Shown here piece by piece: positions 6,533-13,330 of a DNA stretch of 32,120 bases (positions within the stretch are counted from its first letter, which is position 1; the number at the start of each line of letters is the position of its first letter). Where the stretch lies: contig JACPUV010000035.1 in NCBI GenBank assembly GCA_016192105.1, positions 1 through 32,120 of the forward strand, in the 5' to 3' direction. Origin of the DNA: Sphingobacteriales bacterium. GTDB taxonomy: Bacteria; Bacteroidota; Bacteroidia; Chitinophagales; Chitinophagaceae. Position numbers and translations under genes: made by a program. A model generated the notes under the pieces. It saw only the letters and a program-made list of their open reading frames with translations. It searched no databases and had not been told where the DNA came from.

Positions 6533-6688
6533 GGTCATCATTTTTAAACTGTGAAACAATAAATAAAGAACTTTTCTAGAAGATTTTTCGGGAGGGTTCG
6601 GTTCTTATATCGTATTCAAGTTACAAAAAAAGATGTCGTAATCCAACAAAAAAACTCCTAAAATTTAGGGTCCGGGGGGGGCCAAAAA

Positions 6689-7591
6689 TCAGCCCCTGGG
6701 ATGGGCTTTCTTGTGGATATCCTTCAGTTTTTCGATGGTATTGTGGGTATAGACCTGGGTAGCGGCCAGGCTGCTGTGACCCAGTAATTCCTTGACCGCA
6801 TTGAGATCGGCTCCGTGGTTCATCAGGTGGGTGGCAAAACTGTGCCGGAGCACATGTGGGCTTTTTTTATCCAGCGTAGTGGCCTCTCCCAGCACCCCGT
6901 TTACGAGTTTCCAGGCATACCGGGGATACATTTTTTTCCCCTTTTCCGTGATCAGGAGAACCTCCCCGGGCTGCTCAAATTCCTTCTTTTTCAGCTGCTG
7001 GTAATCCCGGATCACAGCAATGATCTCAGGACTGACCGGTATCACCCTCTCCTTATTGCCTTTTCCCAGCACCTTGATCTGCTGCCGGTCAAAATCAACC
7101 TGGCTTTCTTTCAATCCAATCAGTTCACTCAACCGCATCCCGGTGGCATAGAAAATAGCCACCAGCATTTTGGCATTCAGGCTTTTCCAGTCTTCCGCAG
7201 AACTGTTCAGCGTCACGACCAGCTTTTTCACCTCCTCTTCCTTTACAAAAACCGGTAAGCGCCGGCCCATTTTGGGGCTGATCACCTGGGTCATCGGGGA
7301 TTGCTCAATCACCCCGGTCTTTAACTGGAACTTAAAAAAGGACTTTAGGGTGGATATCTTACGGTTCAGGCTGGCGGATTCAAGTCCTTTATCTTTCAGC
7401 GAAGCCAGCCAGCTGCGTACAATGGCAGGCTGGATCTCCCCCAGGCCCCGTATCCCGTATTGCATTTCAAGGAAATCAAAAAAATCAACCAGGTCGGTGG
7501 TATAGGAGACCAGGGTATGCGCTGAATACCTCTTCTCAAATTTGAGGTAATCCAGGAAGGGTTGTATGACCGGGCGTTCATTTACAGGCAT
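6689..7591 (-). CDS. xerC: Tyrosine recombinase XerC
   Basis: XerC-type recombinases resolve chromosome dimers at dif, together with XerD. The start is set at ATG 7591 (MPVNERPVIQPFLDYL), giving 300 residues; the longer form would add MWLSFF. The N-terminal SAM-like domain (about 6-90) contains YSAHTLVSYTTDLVDFFDFL. The catalytic domain has all expected residues: Arg153 (GMRLSEL), Lys177 (LGKGNKER), His246 and Arg249 (HVLRHSF), His272 (LLGHSS) and the nucleophile Tyr281 (TQVYTH). There are no phage or integron neighbours. The place between rpsU and hpf is the housekeeping xerC position in Bacteroidota. A TAGCTTTG -7-like box lies at 7614-7607, 15 bases before the start. Confidence 0.92.
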   Translation of the reverse strand: MPVNERPVIQPFLDYLKFEKRYSAHTLVSYTTDLVDFFDFLEMQYGIRGLGEIQPAIVRSWLASLKDKGLESASLNRKISTLKSFFKFQLKTGVIEQSPMTQVISPKMGRRLPVFVKEEEVKKLVVTLNSSAEDWKSLNAKMLVAIFYATGMRLSELIGLKESQVDFDRQQIKVLGKGNKERVIPVSPEIIAVIRDYQQLKKKEFEQPGEVLLITEKGKKMYPRYAWKLVNGVLGEATTLDKKSPHVLRHSFATHLMNHGADLNAVKELLGHSSLAATQVYTHNTIEKLKDIHKKAHPRG

Positions 7592-7657
7592 AAAAAAAGA
7601 CAGCCACAAAGCTATTAAACTTTGCAGCTATCTCCTTGTGTATATTATCTGCAGCGA

Positions 7658-7855
7658 TTAAACGTCAAACTTGCCGCTGGCAAGCTGCTGCTTATAGATG
7701 GCTTTCAGCACTTCACCCCTGCGCTTCACAGAAGGCTTGGTGAAACTCTGGCGTTCGCGTAATTGCAGGAGAACTTTCGATTTCTCGAATTTCTTCTTGT
7801 ACTTCTTTAACGCCTTGTCAATGTTTTCGCAATCTTTTGAGTCGATGATCAGCAT
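7658..7855 (-). CDS. rpsU: 30S ribosomal protein S21 (bS21)
   Basis: bS21 sits on the 30S platform next to the 3' end of 16S rRNA. The protein has 65 residues, starting MLIIDSKDCENIDKALKKYK, with the basic arginine/lysine core LRERQSFTKPSVKRR and Tyr54 near the C-terminus. In Flavobacterium johnsoniae, as I recall, bS21 helps hide the anti-Shine-Dalgarno of 16S rRNA, and its own messenger carries a Shine-Dalgarno for autoregulation. Here, unlike the neighbouring genes, a GGAGG tract lies upstream (described separately), which fits that model. A -7 box is at 7912-7905. Confidence 0.95.
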   Translation of the reverse strand: MLIIDSKDCENIDKALKKYKKKFEKSKVLLQLRERQSFTKPSVKRRGEVLKAIYKQQLASGKFDV

Positions 7856-7862
7856 AATTTTG

Positions 7863-7878
7863 ATACCCCCTCCGGTAT
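7863..7878 (-). promoter_or_regulatory. rpsU: GGAGG (Shine-Dalgarno-like) tract in a hairpin loop before rpsU
   Basis: On the minus strand ATACC (7878-7874) and GGTAT (7867-7863) can pair, leaving the loop GGAGGG (7873-7868). The G-rich tract ends 10 bases before the rpsU ATG (GGAGG itself ends 13 before). Most other genes in the window have only A-rich leaders without GGAGG. The tract could pair with the CCUCC anti-Shine-Dalgarno when it is exposed, for instance on ribosomes lacking bS21. Confidence 0.55.
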
Positions 7879-7904
7879 TTTTTTTGTTCCGATTTTTCGG
7901 GAGG

Positions 7905-7912
7905 CAAAGATA
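7905..7912 (-). promoter_or_regulatory. -7 promoter box for rpsU
   Basis: The minus strand reads TATCTTTG, matching TAnnTTTG, 49 bases before the rpsU start. A clear TTTG -33 box is not visible at the right distance. The predicted transcript would begin near 7898 and include the GGAGG hairpin. Confidence 0.5.
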
Positions 7913-7965
7913 GGCGGGAATTTTGAAATGAAGAAATGAAAATAGAAATGATTTAACTTGCTGCT

Positions 7966-8556
7966 ATGTTTACTGGCATAATAGAATCGATGGGCCTTGT
8001 TAAAGAGGTCATTTCCAATGGATCCAACAGGACTTTCTGGATCGAATCCCCACTCTCGGACCAGCTTAAAACCGACCAAAGTGTAAGCCACAGCGGGGTT
8101 TGCCTGACCGTGGAAGAAACAAAGGACAACCGGCACCGGATTACCGCAATTGAAGAAACCCTGAAAAAAACAAACCTGGACAGTTGGGAAGAAGGGTCCG
8201 TAGTCAATTTGGAGCGCTGCCTGCTAATGAACGGCCGCCTCGATGGGCACCTGGTGCAGGGACATGTAGATGCGAGGGGAACCTGTGTTAAAAAAGAAGA
8301 ACGGGATGGCAGCTGGGAATTTGAGTTTGAATTCCCGGGAAAATTCGCGGAACTGATCATTGAAAAAGGTTCTATCTGCGTAAACGGGATCAGCCTGACC
8401 GCTTTTGCTGTTAAGAGAAAACATTTTAAAACGGCTATTATTCCTTACACGTTTGAGCACACGAATATGAAAGGACTGGAGCCGGGAGATACCGTCAACC
8501 TGGAGTTTGACCTGGTTGGCAAGTACCTGCTCAGAAGATTATCTTTGAAAGACTAA
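7966..8556 (+). CDS. ribE: Riboflavin synthase (alpha subunit)
   Basis: It converts two molecules of 6,7-dimethyl-8-ribityllumazine to riboflavin and a pyrimidinedione, the last step of riboflavin synthesis. The protein has 196 residues with the diagnostic start MFTGIIESMG. It has the two-fold internal repeat of the family: barrel 1 with HSGVCLTV, and barrel 2 from about residue 98 (VQGHVDARGTCVKK) with SICVNGISLTAF. The RCLLMNGRLDGHLVQGHVDA linker between the barrels is typical. It is divergent from rpsU. No FMN riboswitch is visible in the 110-base spacer. It is followed after 18 bases by an acyltransferase gene, so the two may share a transcript. Confidence 0.95.
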   Translation: MFTGIIESMGLVKEVISNGSNRTFWIESPLSDQLKTDQSVSHSGVCLTVEETKDNRHRITAIEETLKKTNLDSWEEGSVVNLERCLLMNGRLDGHLVQGHVDARGTCVKKEERDGSWEFEFEFPGKFAELIIEKGSICVNGISLTAFAVKRKHFKTAIIPYTFEHTNMKGLEPGDTVNLEFDLVGKYLLRRLSLKD

Positions 8557-8574
8557 CTACAAACCGTTCCGCTG

Positions 8575-9660
8575 ATGAACCCCGAACAAACGAACAGGCA
8601 CTATTATCCTGCACTGGACGGCCTCCGGGGTCTGGCCATCCTGCTGGTGGTCATTTACCATAATTTCGGTTTCATCCGTTATTTCTTTTTCGGCTGGCTG
8701 GGCGTGGATCTTTTCTTTGTGCTTTCCGGTTTCCTGATCACAGATATCCTGCTGAAAACCCTGGGAAAGCCGGGTTACCTGAAAAATTTTTATACCCGCA
8801 GGGTCCTTCGCATTTTCCCCCTGTATTACCTGGCACTGATCCTTTTCCTGCTGATCCTGCCGGCGGTTAACCGCTCCTTTGATGTAAAATATTATACGGA
8901 CAACCAGGTCTGGCTCTGGACCTATCTCCAGAACTGGTTATTTATTTTTAAGAATCCTGACCAGTACAATACGCTGAATCATTTCTGGTCACTGGCGGTA
9001 GAAGAACAGTTCTACCTGGTCTGGCCCCTGGTGATCCTGTTGTTAAGGAAACCATCCCGTCTGCTGATTGCCCTGTCCGTATTACTGGCGGGTGTGATCG
9101 GGCTGCGGATCTGGTTATGGAACAACCAGGTGCCCGACCTGGCCTATTTCAACCTGTACACATTCACCCGGATCGACGGTATCTGTATTGGCAGTATGAT
9201 CGCTTTATTCCAACGGATCAACCCGCGGTTTCTCAAAAATTATATGCCCCTGATCGTAGTCCTTTTCGCCGCACTGAATTTTATTTTCTATTTCATCAAC
9301 CGCGATAATGCGTTTTCCTTTCCCTACCTGGCCATTGCGGGCTATACTACTTTTGCCATGGTTTTTGGCTTATTGGTAAACGAAGCGGTAAGCGGTGAAA
9401 ACCGGCTTCTCAACCAGGTGTTTTCCTTTTCCCCTTTGCGGTTTTTTGGCAGGATATCCTATGGCTTTTATATTTTCCACTGGCCTGTACATATCCTGCT
9501 GGCGCCGGCTGCCACAACCTTTTTTTCGACTACCCTGAGGGGACATTCCCTTTCCTTTGTTATTGCCCTTACCACCACCCTCGCCGCGATCGGGATCAGC
9601 TGGCTGAGCTTCCGGTATTTTGAATCCTATTTCCTGCGCTTAAAGGACCGGTTTATTTAG
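8575..9660 (+). CDS. Acyltransferase family 3 (OafA/YrhL-like) membrane protein
   Basis: Proteins of this family move acyl groups (often acetyl) onto sugars of O-antigen, peptidoglycan or other surface glycans at the inner membrane. The 361 residues contain about ten hydrophobic segments. The N-terminal signature is PALDGLRGLAILLVVIYH, with the conserved Arg18 and His29, followed by FFGWLGVDLFFVLSGFLIT and YTRRVLRIFPLYY. HFWSLAVEEQFYLVWPL is also characteristic. There is no C-terminal SGNH domain. Gene spacing (18 bases after ribE, 49 before a GT2 gene) places it at the head of the glycan/lipid cluster. The substrate is unknown. Confidence 0.9.
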   Translation: MNPEQTNRHYYPALDGLRGLAILLVVIYHNFGFIRYFFFGWLGVDLFFVLSGFLITDILLKTLGKPGYLKNFYTRRVLRIFPLYYLALILFLLILPAVNRSFDVKYYTDNQVWLWTYLQNWLFIFKNPDQYNTLNHFWSLAVEEQFYLVWPLVILLLRKPSRLLIALSVLLAGVIGLRIWLWNNQVPDLAYFNLYTFTRIDGICIGSMIALFQRINPRFLKNYMPLIVVLFAALNFIFYFINRDNAFSFPYLAIAGYTTFAMVFGLLVNEAVSGENRLLNQVFSFSPLRFFGRISYGFYIFHWPVHILLAPAATTFFSTTLRGHSLSFVIALTTTLAAIGISWLSFRYFESYFLRLKDRFI

Positions 9661-9709
9661 TGCATCACCTCCGATATTCTTCCATTTGATTGTATCTTAG
9701 CCCGGTCGC

Positions 9710-10654
9710 ATGACAGAACATATCATCATACTGATTCCGGTTTACAATGATGGCGAGTCGGCCAATCGCCTGCTCGCCGAACTGGCGGATGCTTTTAAAA
9801 AGTTGCCGGGACGACAGTTTTCTGTACTGCTCCTCGATGACGGATCCGGTGAAGAACCTGTGATCCGCCCGGTACCGGGATTACCGGTAAAACTGCTGCA
9901 CCTGTTGCGGAATATTGGCCACCAGAAAGCCATCGCCATCGGGCTGGCCTACATCAAAGAAAATCTTCCCTGTGATAAAGTGCTGGTAATGGACAGTGAC
10001 GGGGAAGACCGGCCGGAAGATGCTGTACTCCTTGTAAACACTTCCACGCAGCACCCCGGAAAAATCATTTTTGCCCGCCGCAAATCCCGGTCAGAGAATA
10101 AACGCTTCCGTTTATTTTACACCGTTTACAAATGGGTATTCCGGATATTGACCGGCCACCGGATCAATTTCGGGAACTTCCTGATCCTGCCGGCCCCCCT
10201 GCTGAACAAACTGGTTTACTATAGCGAGATCTGGAGTCATATCGCCGGTGGTATCATCAAGACAGGTCTCCCCTACCTGCCGGCGGATACCCACCGCGGC
10301 AAACGGTATGCGGGGCATTCTAAAATGAGTTTTACTTCCTTGCTGCTGCATGGACTCGGGGCGATCGCTGTTTTCATTGAGGTCATTGCAAGCCGCTTGC
10401 TGCTATTCTCCCTGGTCCTGATTGGCTTTTCCCTCCTGATCATTTTTGTGTTACTCGGAATAAAGACCCTGACCAGCCGGGCCATCCCCGGATGGACTTC
10501 CACCGTTACCTCCGCCATGCTGATCATCCTGCTGCAGAGTTTCCTGCTTTCCCTCTTCACCATTTTTCTTTATCTCTCCGCGCAATCACAACGGAAATTC
10601 ATACCGGCGAAACATTATACTGATTATACGGGCAAAACAGAAATCATCGGGTAA
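9710..10654 (+). CDS. Family 2 glycosyltransferase, polyprenyl-phosphate sugar synthase type
   Basis: The protein (314 residues) has a cytosolic GT-A domain and two C-terminal membrane spans (about 226-251 and 266-290), the architecture of GtrB, CsbB and related enzymes that load a sugar onto polyprenyl phosphate. Visible motifs are IPVYNDGE, LLDDGSGEEP, RNIGHQKAIAIGL, the metal-binding DSD at 95-97 in VLVMDSDGEDRPED, the acceptor-loop GNFLIL, and SKMSF (204-208) just before the membrane part. The sugar cannot be predicted. The gene ends immediately before the next ATG (no gap). A YfhO-like gene downstream could use its lipid-linked sugar; no GtrA/GtcA-type flippase gene is seen nearby. Confidence 0.85.
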   Translation: MTEHIIILIPVYNDGESANRLLAELADAFKKLPGRQFSVLLLDDGSGEEPVIRPVPGLPVKLLHLLRNIGHQKAIAIGLAYIKENLPCDKVLVMDSDGEDRPEDAVLLVNTSTQHPGKIIFARRKSRSENKRFRLFYTVYKWVFRILTGHRINFGNFLILPAPLLNKLVYYSEIWSHIAGGIIKTGLPYLPADTHRGKRYAGHSKMSFTSLLLHGLGAIAVFIEVIASRLLLFSLVLIGFSLLIIFVLLGIKTLTSRAIPGWTSTVTSAMLIILLQSFLLSLFTIFLYLSAQSQRKFIPAKHYTDYTGKTEIIG

Positions 10655-11371
10655 ATGGCAGCCGGGTCTTACCAATACGAGGGGAATGAACTGATTCTGT
10701 TTCAGCAGGCACACAAATGGAAAAAGTATTTTGCTGCACAGCTCATTCCCTGTATCAGTGGTCGTGTGCTGGAAGTTGGCGCCGGCCTGGGTGCCACTAC
10801 CCAATTGCTTTATAACGGGAAAGCCAGCGACTGGCTGCTGCTCGAGCCGGATGCCTCAATGTGTGAAGTCCTGCAAACAAAAATAAAAGACGGCAACTTA
10901 CCTGCTCTTTGCAGGGTACAGACCGGCACGATTGATCTCCTGGATGAAAAGTTTGATACGATCATTTATATCGATGTGCTGGAACATATCCGGAAAGACC
11001 GGGAAGAACTATTCAAAGCGGCCTCCCTGTTGAATCCCGGGGGACATCTCCTGGTACTCTCCCCCGCTTTTCCTCATTTATACAGTCCTTTTGATAAAGC
11101 CATCGGGCATTACCGCCGGTACACCCGCAGATCCCTCGGTCAACTGGCGCCGGCCTCCCTTCGGCTCATTCGCTGCCGGTATTACGACAGCTTCGGTTAC
11201 CTGGCAGCATTGGCGAATAAAGTGTTCCTCCGTCAGCAATATCCCGGTATCCGGCAGGTATTGTTCTGGGACCGCTGGCTTATCCCTTTATCCAGGATAA
11301 TAGACCAATTGCTTTTTCACCTCTTTGGGAAAAGCATTCTTGCAGTTTGGAAAAAAGGGGCAACCGACTAA
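10655..11371 (+). CDS. Class I SAM-dependent methyltransferase
   Basis: A 238-residue soluble protein with a Rossmann-type SAM-binding fold. Motif I is RVLEVGAGLGATT (about 37-49), an acidic residue follows in LLEPDASM, and motif IV-like IYIDVLEHI precedes a hydrophobic strand (GGHLLVLSPAFP). The later GHYRRYTRRSL segment is shared with methyltransferases found beside glycosyltransferases in glycan clusters. The ATG follows the GT2 stop codon with zero spacing, indicating translational coupling. The substrate is unknown; a sugar or lipid head group is plausible by context only. Confidence 0.82.
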   Translation: MAAGSYQYEGNELILFQQAHKWKKYFAAQLIPCISGRVLEVGAGLGATTQLLYNGKASDWLLLEPDASMCEVLQTKIKDGNLPALCRVQTGTIDLLDEKFDTIIYIDVLEHIRKDREELFKAASLLNPGGHLLVLSPAFPHLYSPFDKAIGHYRRYTRRSLGQLAPASLRLIRCRYYDSFGYLAALANKVFLRQQYPGIRQVLFWDRWLIPLSRIIDQLLFHLFGKSILAVWKKGATD

Positions 11372-11384
11372 TCCCATCTTTACA

Positions 11385-11392
11385 TAGTTTTG
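11385..11392 (+). promoter_or_regulatory. Possible -7 box before the desaturase gene
   Basis: TAGTTTTG matches TAnnTTTG and lies 10 bases before the desaturase ATG. No good TTTG is present about 19 bases upstream. If active, the transcript would have a very short leader, and the desaturase-to-GT-C genes could be expressed separately from the GT2 unit. Confidence 0.3.
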
Positions 11393-11402
11393 CTTTCATT
11401 GT

Positions 11403-12362
11403 ATGAAGAATAACCTGGAAGGAATTTCTTTTGAGCAGGTCGTTAACAAAGCCGGAACCAGTTATGCTGTCTTCCGGGGGCAGCTTACACCCCGTTATTC
11501 CCTTGTTTTCTTTGATATTGCCAGGGGTTATTTTTTCCTGTTTCTCATCAGTGCCCTGGTCATCGTACTGCACCGTGTGTATTCGCTGCCCTGGTGGCTG
11601 CTGATCCCCGGAGGCGGATTGCTGACCGGCTATTGTGCTGCTTATATTGCCCTTTTTGCCCATGAGGCCAGTCATTATAATATCCACCCGGATAAAAAAA
11701 CCAATGACCGGCTCGCCACTGTTTTTCTCTGCCTGCCATTTGGCCTTTCGCTGAAATCATACCGGAAGATCCACTGGCAGCACCATCTTTACCTGGGCAC
11801 CCCTTCCGATACCGAGATCTCCTATTTCAATCATTTATCGGGGCTTTTTATCCTGGAAACACTGACCGGGATTCACCTGCTGCGCACAATCCTGACAAAA
11901 GAAAAGATTGAAGTGCTGACACAGGAACAGAAAAAAGAAAGCCGTTACATGCTGCTGGCCGGATTTATAGTGCATGCCCTTTTACTGACCGCTGCTTTAC
12001 TCACCGGCAATTGGGTGGCTGCTTTTGCCTGGATACTGGGTTTTGGTATTTTCTTTCCTTTCTTCGCAACCATGCGGCAGTTACTGGAACACCGCGATGA
12101 GCTGGCAAAGGCAACTACGGATTTTCGCAAAACCCCGCATGGGAAACTAAGCCGGATTTTTTATCATGCCCTGTTAAGCAGCAGTTTTGGGGCTGCCGGT
12201 TTTACCCGGCACCTAATCCACCATTGGGATCCGCAGGCTTCCTATACAAGGATGAAAGAGATTGAAGACTTTCTCAATGAAGATGAAAAAACCGCCGCGA
12301 TCGTCCGTGCTTCCAAAACCACCTACAGCACTGTTTTCAAAACCCTGCTCAAAGCCCATTGA
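11403..12362 (+). CDS. Membrane fatty acid desaturase family protein
   Basis: These di-iron membrane enzymes introduce double bonds or hydroxyl groups into acyl chains or related lipids using oxygen. The 319-residue protein shows three histidine clusters in the expected order: HEASH (87-91), HWQHH (124-128) and HLIHH (270-274, the HxxHH box). Hydrophobic segments lie near 43-85 and 184-222. The region before the third box (MRQLLEHRDELA) is typical of bacterial desaturases. The substrate could be a phospholipid or sphingolipid acyl chain or a carotenoid-like lipid; sequence alone does not decide. Its stop codon overlaps the TTG start of the next gene (TTGA). Confidence 0.85.
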   Translation: MKNNLEGISFEQVVNKAGTSYAVFRGQLTPRYSLVFFDIARGYFFLFLISALVIVLHRVYSLPWWLLIPGGGLLTGYCAAYIALFAHEASHYNIHPDKKTNDRLATVFLCLPFGLSLKSYRKIHWQHHLYLGTPSDTEISYFNHLSGLFILETLTGIHLLRTILTKEKIEVLTQEQKKESRYMLLAGFIVHALLLTAALLTGNWVAAFAWILGFGIFFPFFATMRQLLEHRDELAKATTDFRKTPHGKLSRIFYHALLSSSFGAAGFTRHLIHHWDPQASYTRMKEIEDFLNEDEKTAAIVRASKTTYSTVFKTLLKAH

Positions 12363-13309
12363 GTCATCCATCACTATATTGCCCGGTTTGTCAGCAGGGC
12401 CCGGCACCGGCCTGGGCAAGGGCCAGGGACTATGAATATTTCTCAACCGGGGAAGAAGAATTCACCTACTACCATTGTGGTCATTGTGGTACTCTTTTTA
12501 TTGATCCGGTTCCGGTGGAAAAACTGAAGCAGATCTATCCTCCCAATTATTATTCCTTTGTCAGCAGTTCCGGCAATATGGTGACCCGTATTAAGGAATG
12601 GCTTGATAAACGGTTTCTCCGGAAAATCCTGCGCGATCTCCCCGCAGAAAAAATAGATGTTTTGGATGTGGGAGGTGGTACCGGCTGGATACTGGATCTA
12701 TTAAAGAAAACAGATCGCCGGGTCGGTTTCACCCAGATCGCTGATATTGATGAAAAGGCCAAAGAAACAGCGATAAAGAACGGCCACGCTTATTTCCAGG
12801 GCACGGTGGAGGAGTTTGAAACAGACCGGAAGTTTCACCTGATCCTGATGCTCAACCTGATCGAACATGTGCAATACCCTCTGCTTGTTTTGAAGAAGGC
12901 GGCTTCCCTCTTACATCCCGGAGGAATTTTACTGATTAAAACCCCCAATACCGACAGTTGGGATGCCCGGCTGTTCCGGAAGACCTACTGGGGCGGGCTT
13001 CATTGTCCACGCCATTGGGTGATCTTTTCCGAAAAGAGTTTTCGCCGGGTGGCTGCACAAACCGGCCTCTGTGTCAAAAAGCTTGAATACACACAGGGTG
13101 CTCCCTTCTGGGCATTCAGCATCATTGCCGCACTCAGCCGGAAGAAGATCATCCATACATCGGCTCAGGCCCCGGTGATTTTTCACTGGTTGTTCGCACC
13201 ACTCAGCGGTCTCTTCGCCCTTTTTGATTTCCTGCGAAAGCCCTTTGCCAAAACCTCCCAGTTATTCATCCAGCTTACCCGGGAGGAAAAACAGGAGAAG
13301 GTTTGCTGA
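12359..13309 (+). CDS. SAM-dependent methyltransferase with N-terminal zinc ribbon
   Basis: A 316-residue protein. An N-terminal zinc-ribbon-like element uses Cys8/Cys11 (CPVC) and Cys40/Cys43 (CGHC). A class I methyltransferase domain follows, with motif I VLDVGGGTGWI near 96-106 and MLNLIEHVQYPL, then GGILLIKTPNTDSWDARLF. This is the Methyltransf_23-like layout often linked to sugar or glycolipid clusters. There is no upstream in-frame ATG that keeps the zinc ribbon, so TTG at 12359 is taken as the start; it overlaps the desaturase TGA by four bases. The segment LHCPRHWVIFS before the C-terminal part is typical of the subfamily. The substrate is unknown. Confidence 0.82.
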   Translation: MSHPSLYCPVCQQGPAPAWARARDYEYFSTGEEEFTYYHCGHCGTLFIDPVPVEKLKQIYPPNYYSFVSSSGNMVTRIKEWLDKRFLRKILRDLPAEKIDVLDVGGGTGWILDLLKKTDRRVGFTQIADIDEKAKETAIKNGHAYFQGTVEEFETDRKFHLILMLNLIEHVQYPLLVLKKAASLLHPGGILLIKTPNTDSWDARLFRKTYWGGLHCPRHWVIFSEKSFRRVAAQTGLCVKKLEYTQGAPFWAFSIIAALSRKKIIHTSAQAPVIFHWLFAPLSGLFALFDFLRKPFAKTSQLFIQLTREEKQEKVC

Positions 13310-13330
13310 TTTTTTATCAATTTTAAAGCC

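Noticed and set aside
6674..6681. Run of eight G as a phase-variation tract
   Set aside because: It lies between hpf and xerC, just past the xerC stop codon, outside any coding frame or promoter spacer I can define.
6689..7591. Tyrosine recombinase as a sign of a mobile element or integron
   Set aside because: It has housekeeping XerC features, sits between rpsU and hpf as usual in Bacteroidota, and no attachment-site repeats or phage genes are nearby, although tRNA genes are close.
7856..7965. FMN riboswitch before ribE
   Set aside because: The 110-base divergent spacer is too short and lacks the conserved RFN-element helices; it is explained by the rpsU leader and promoter box.
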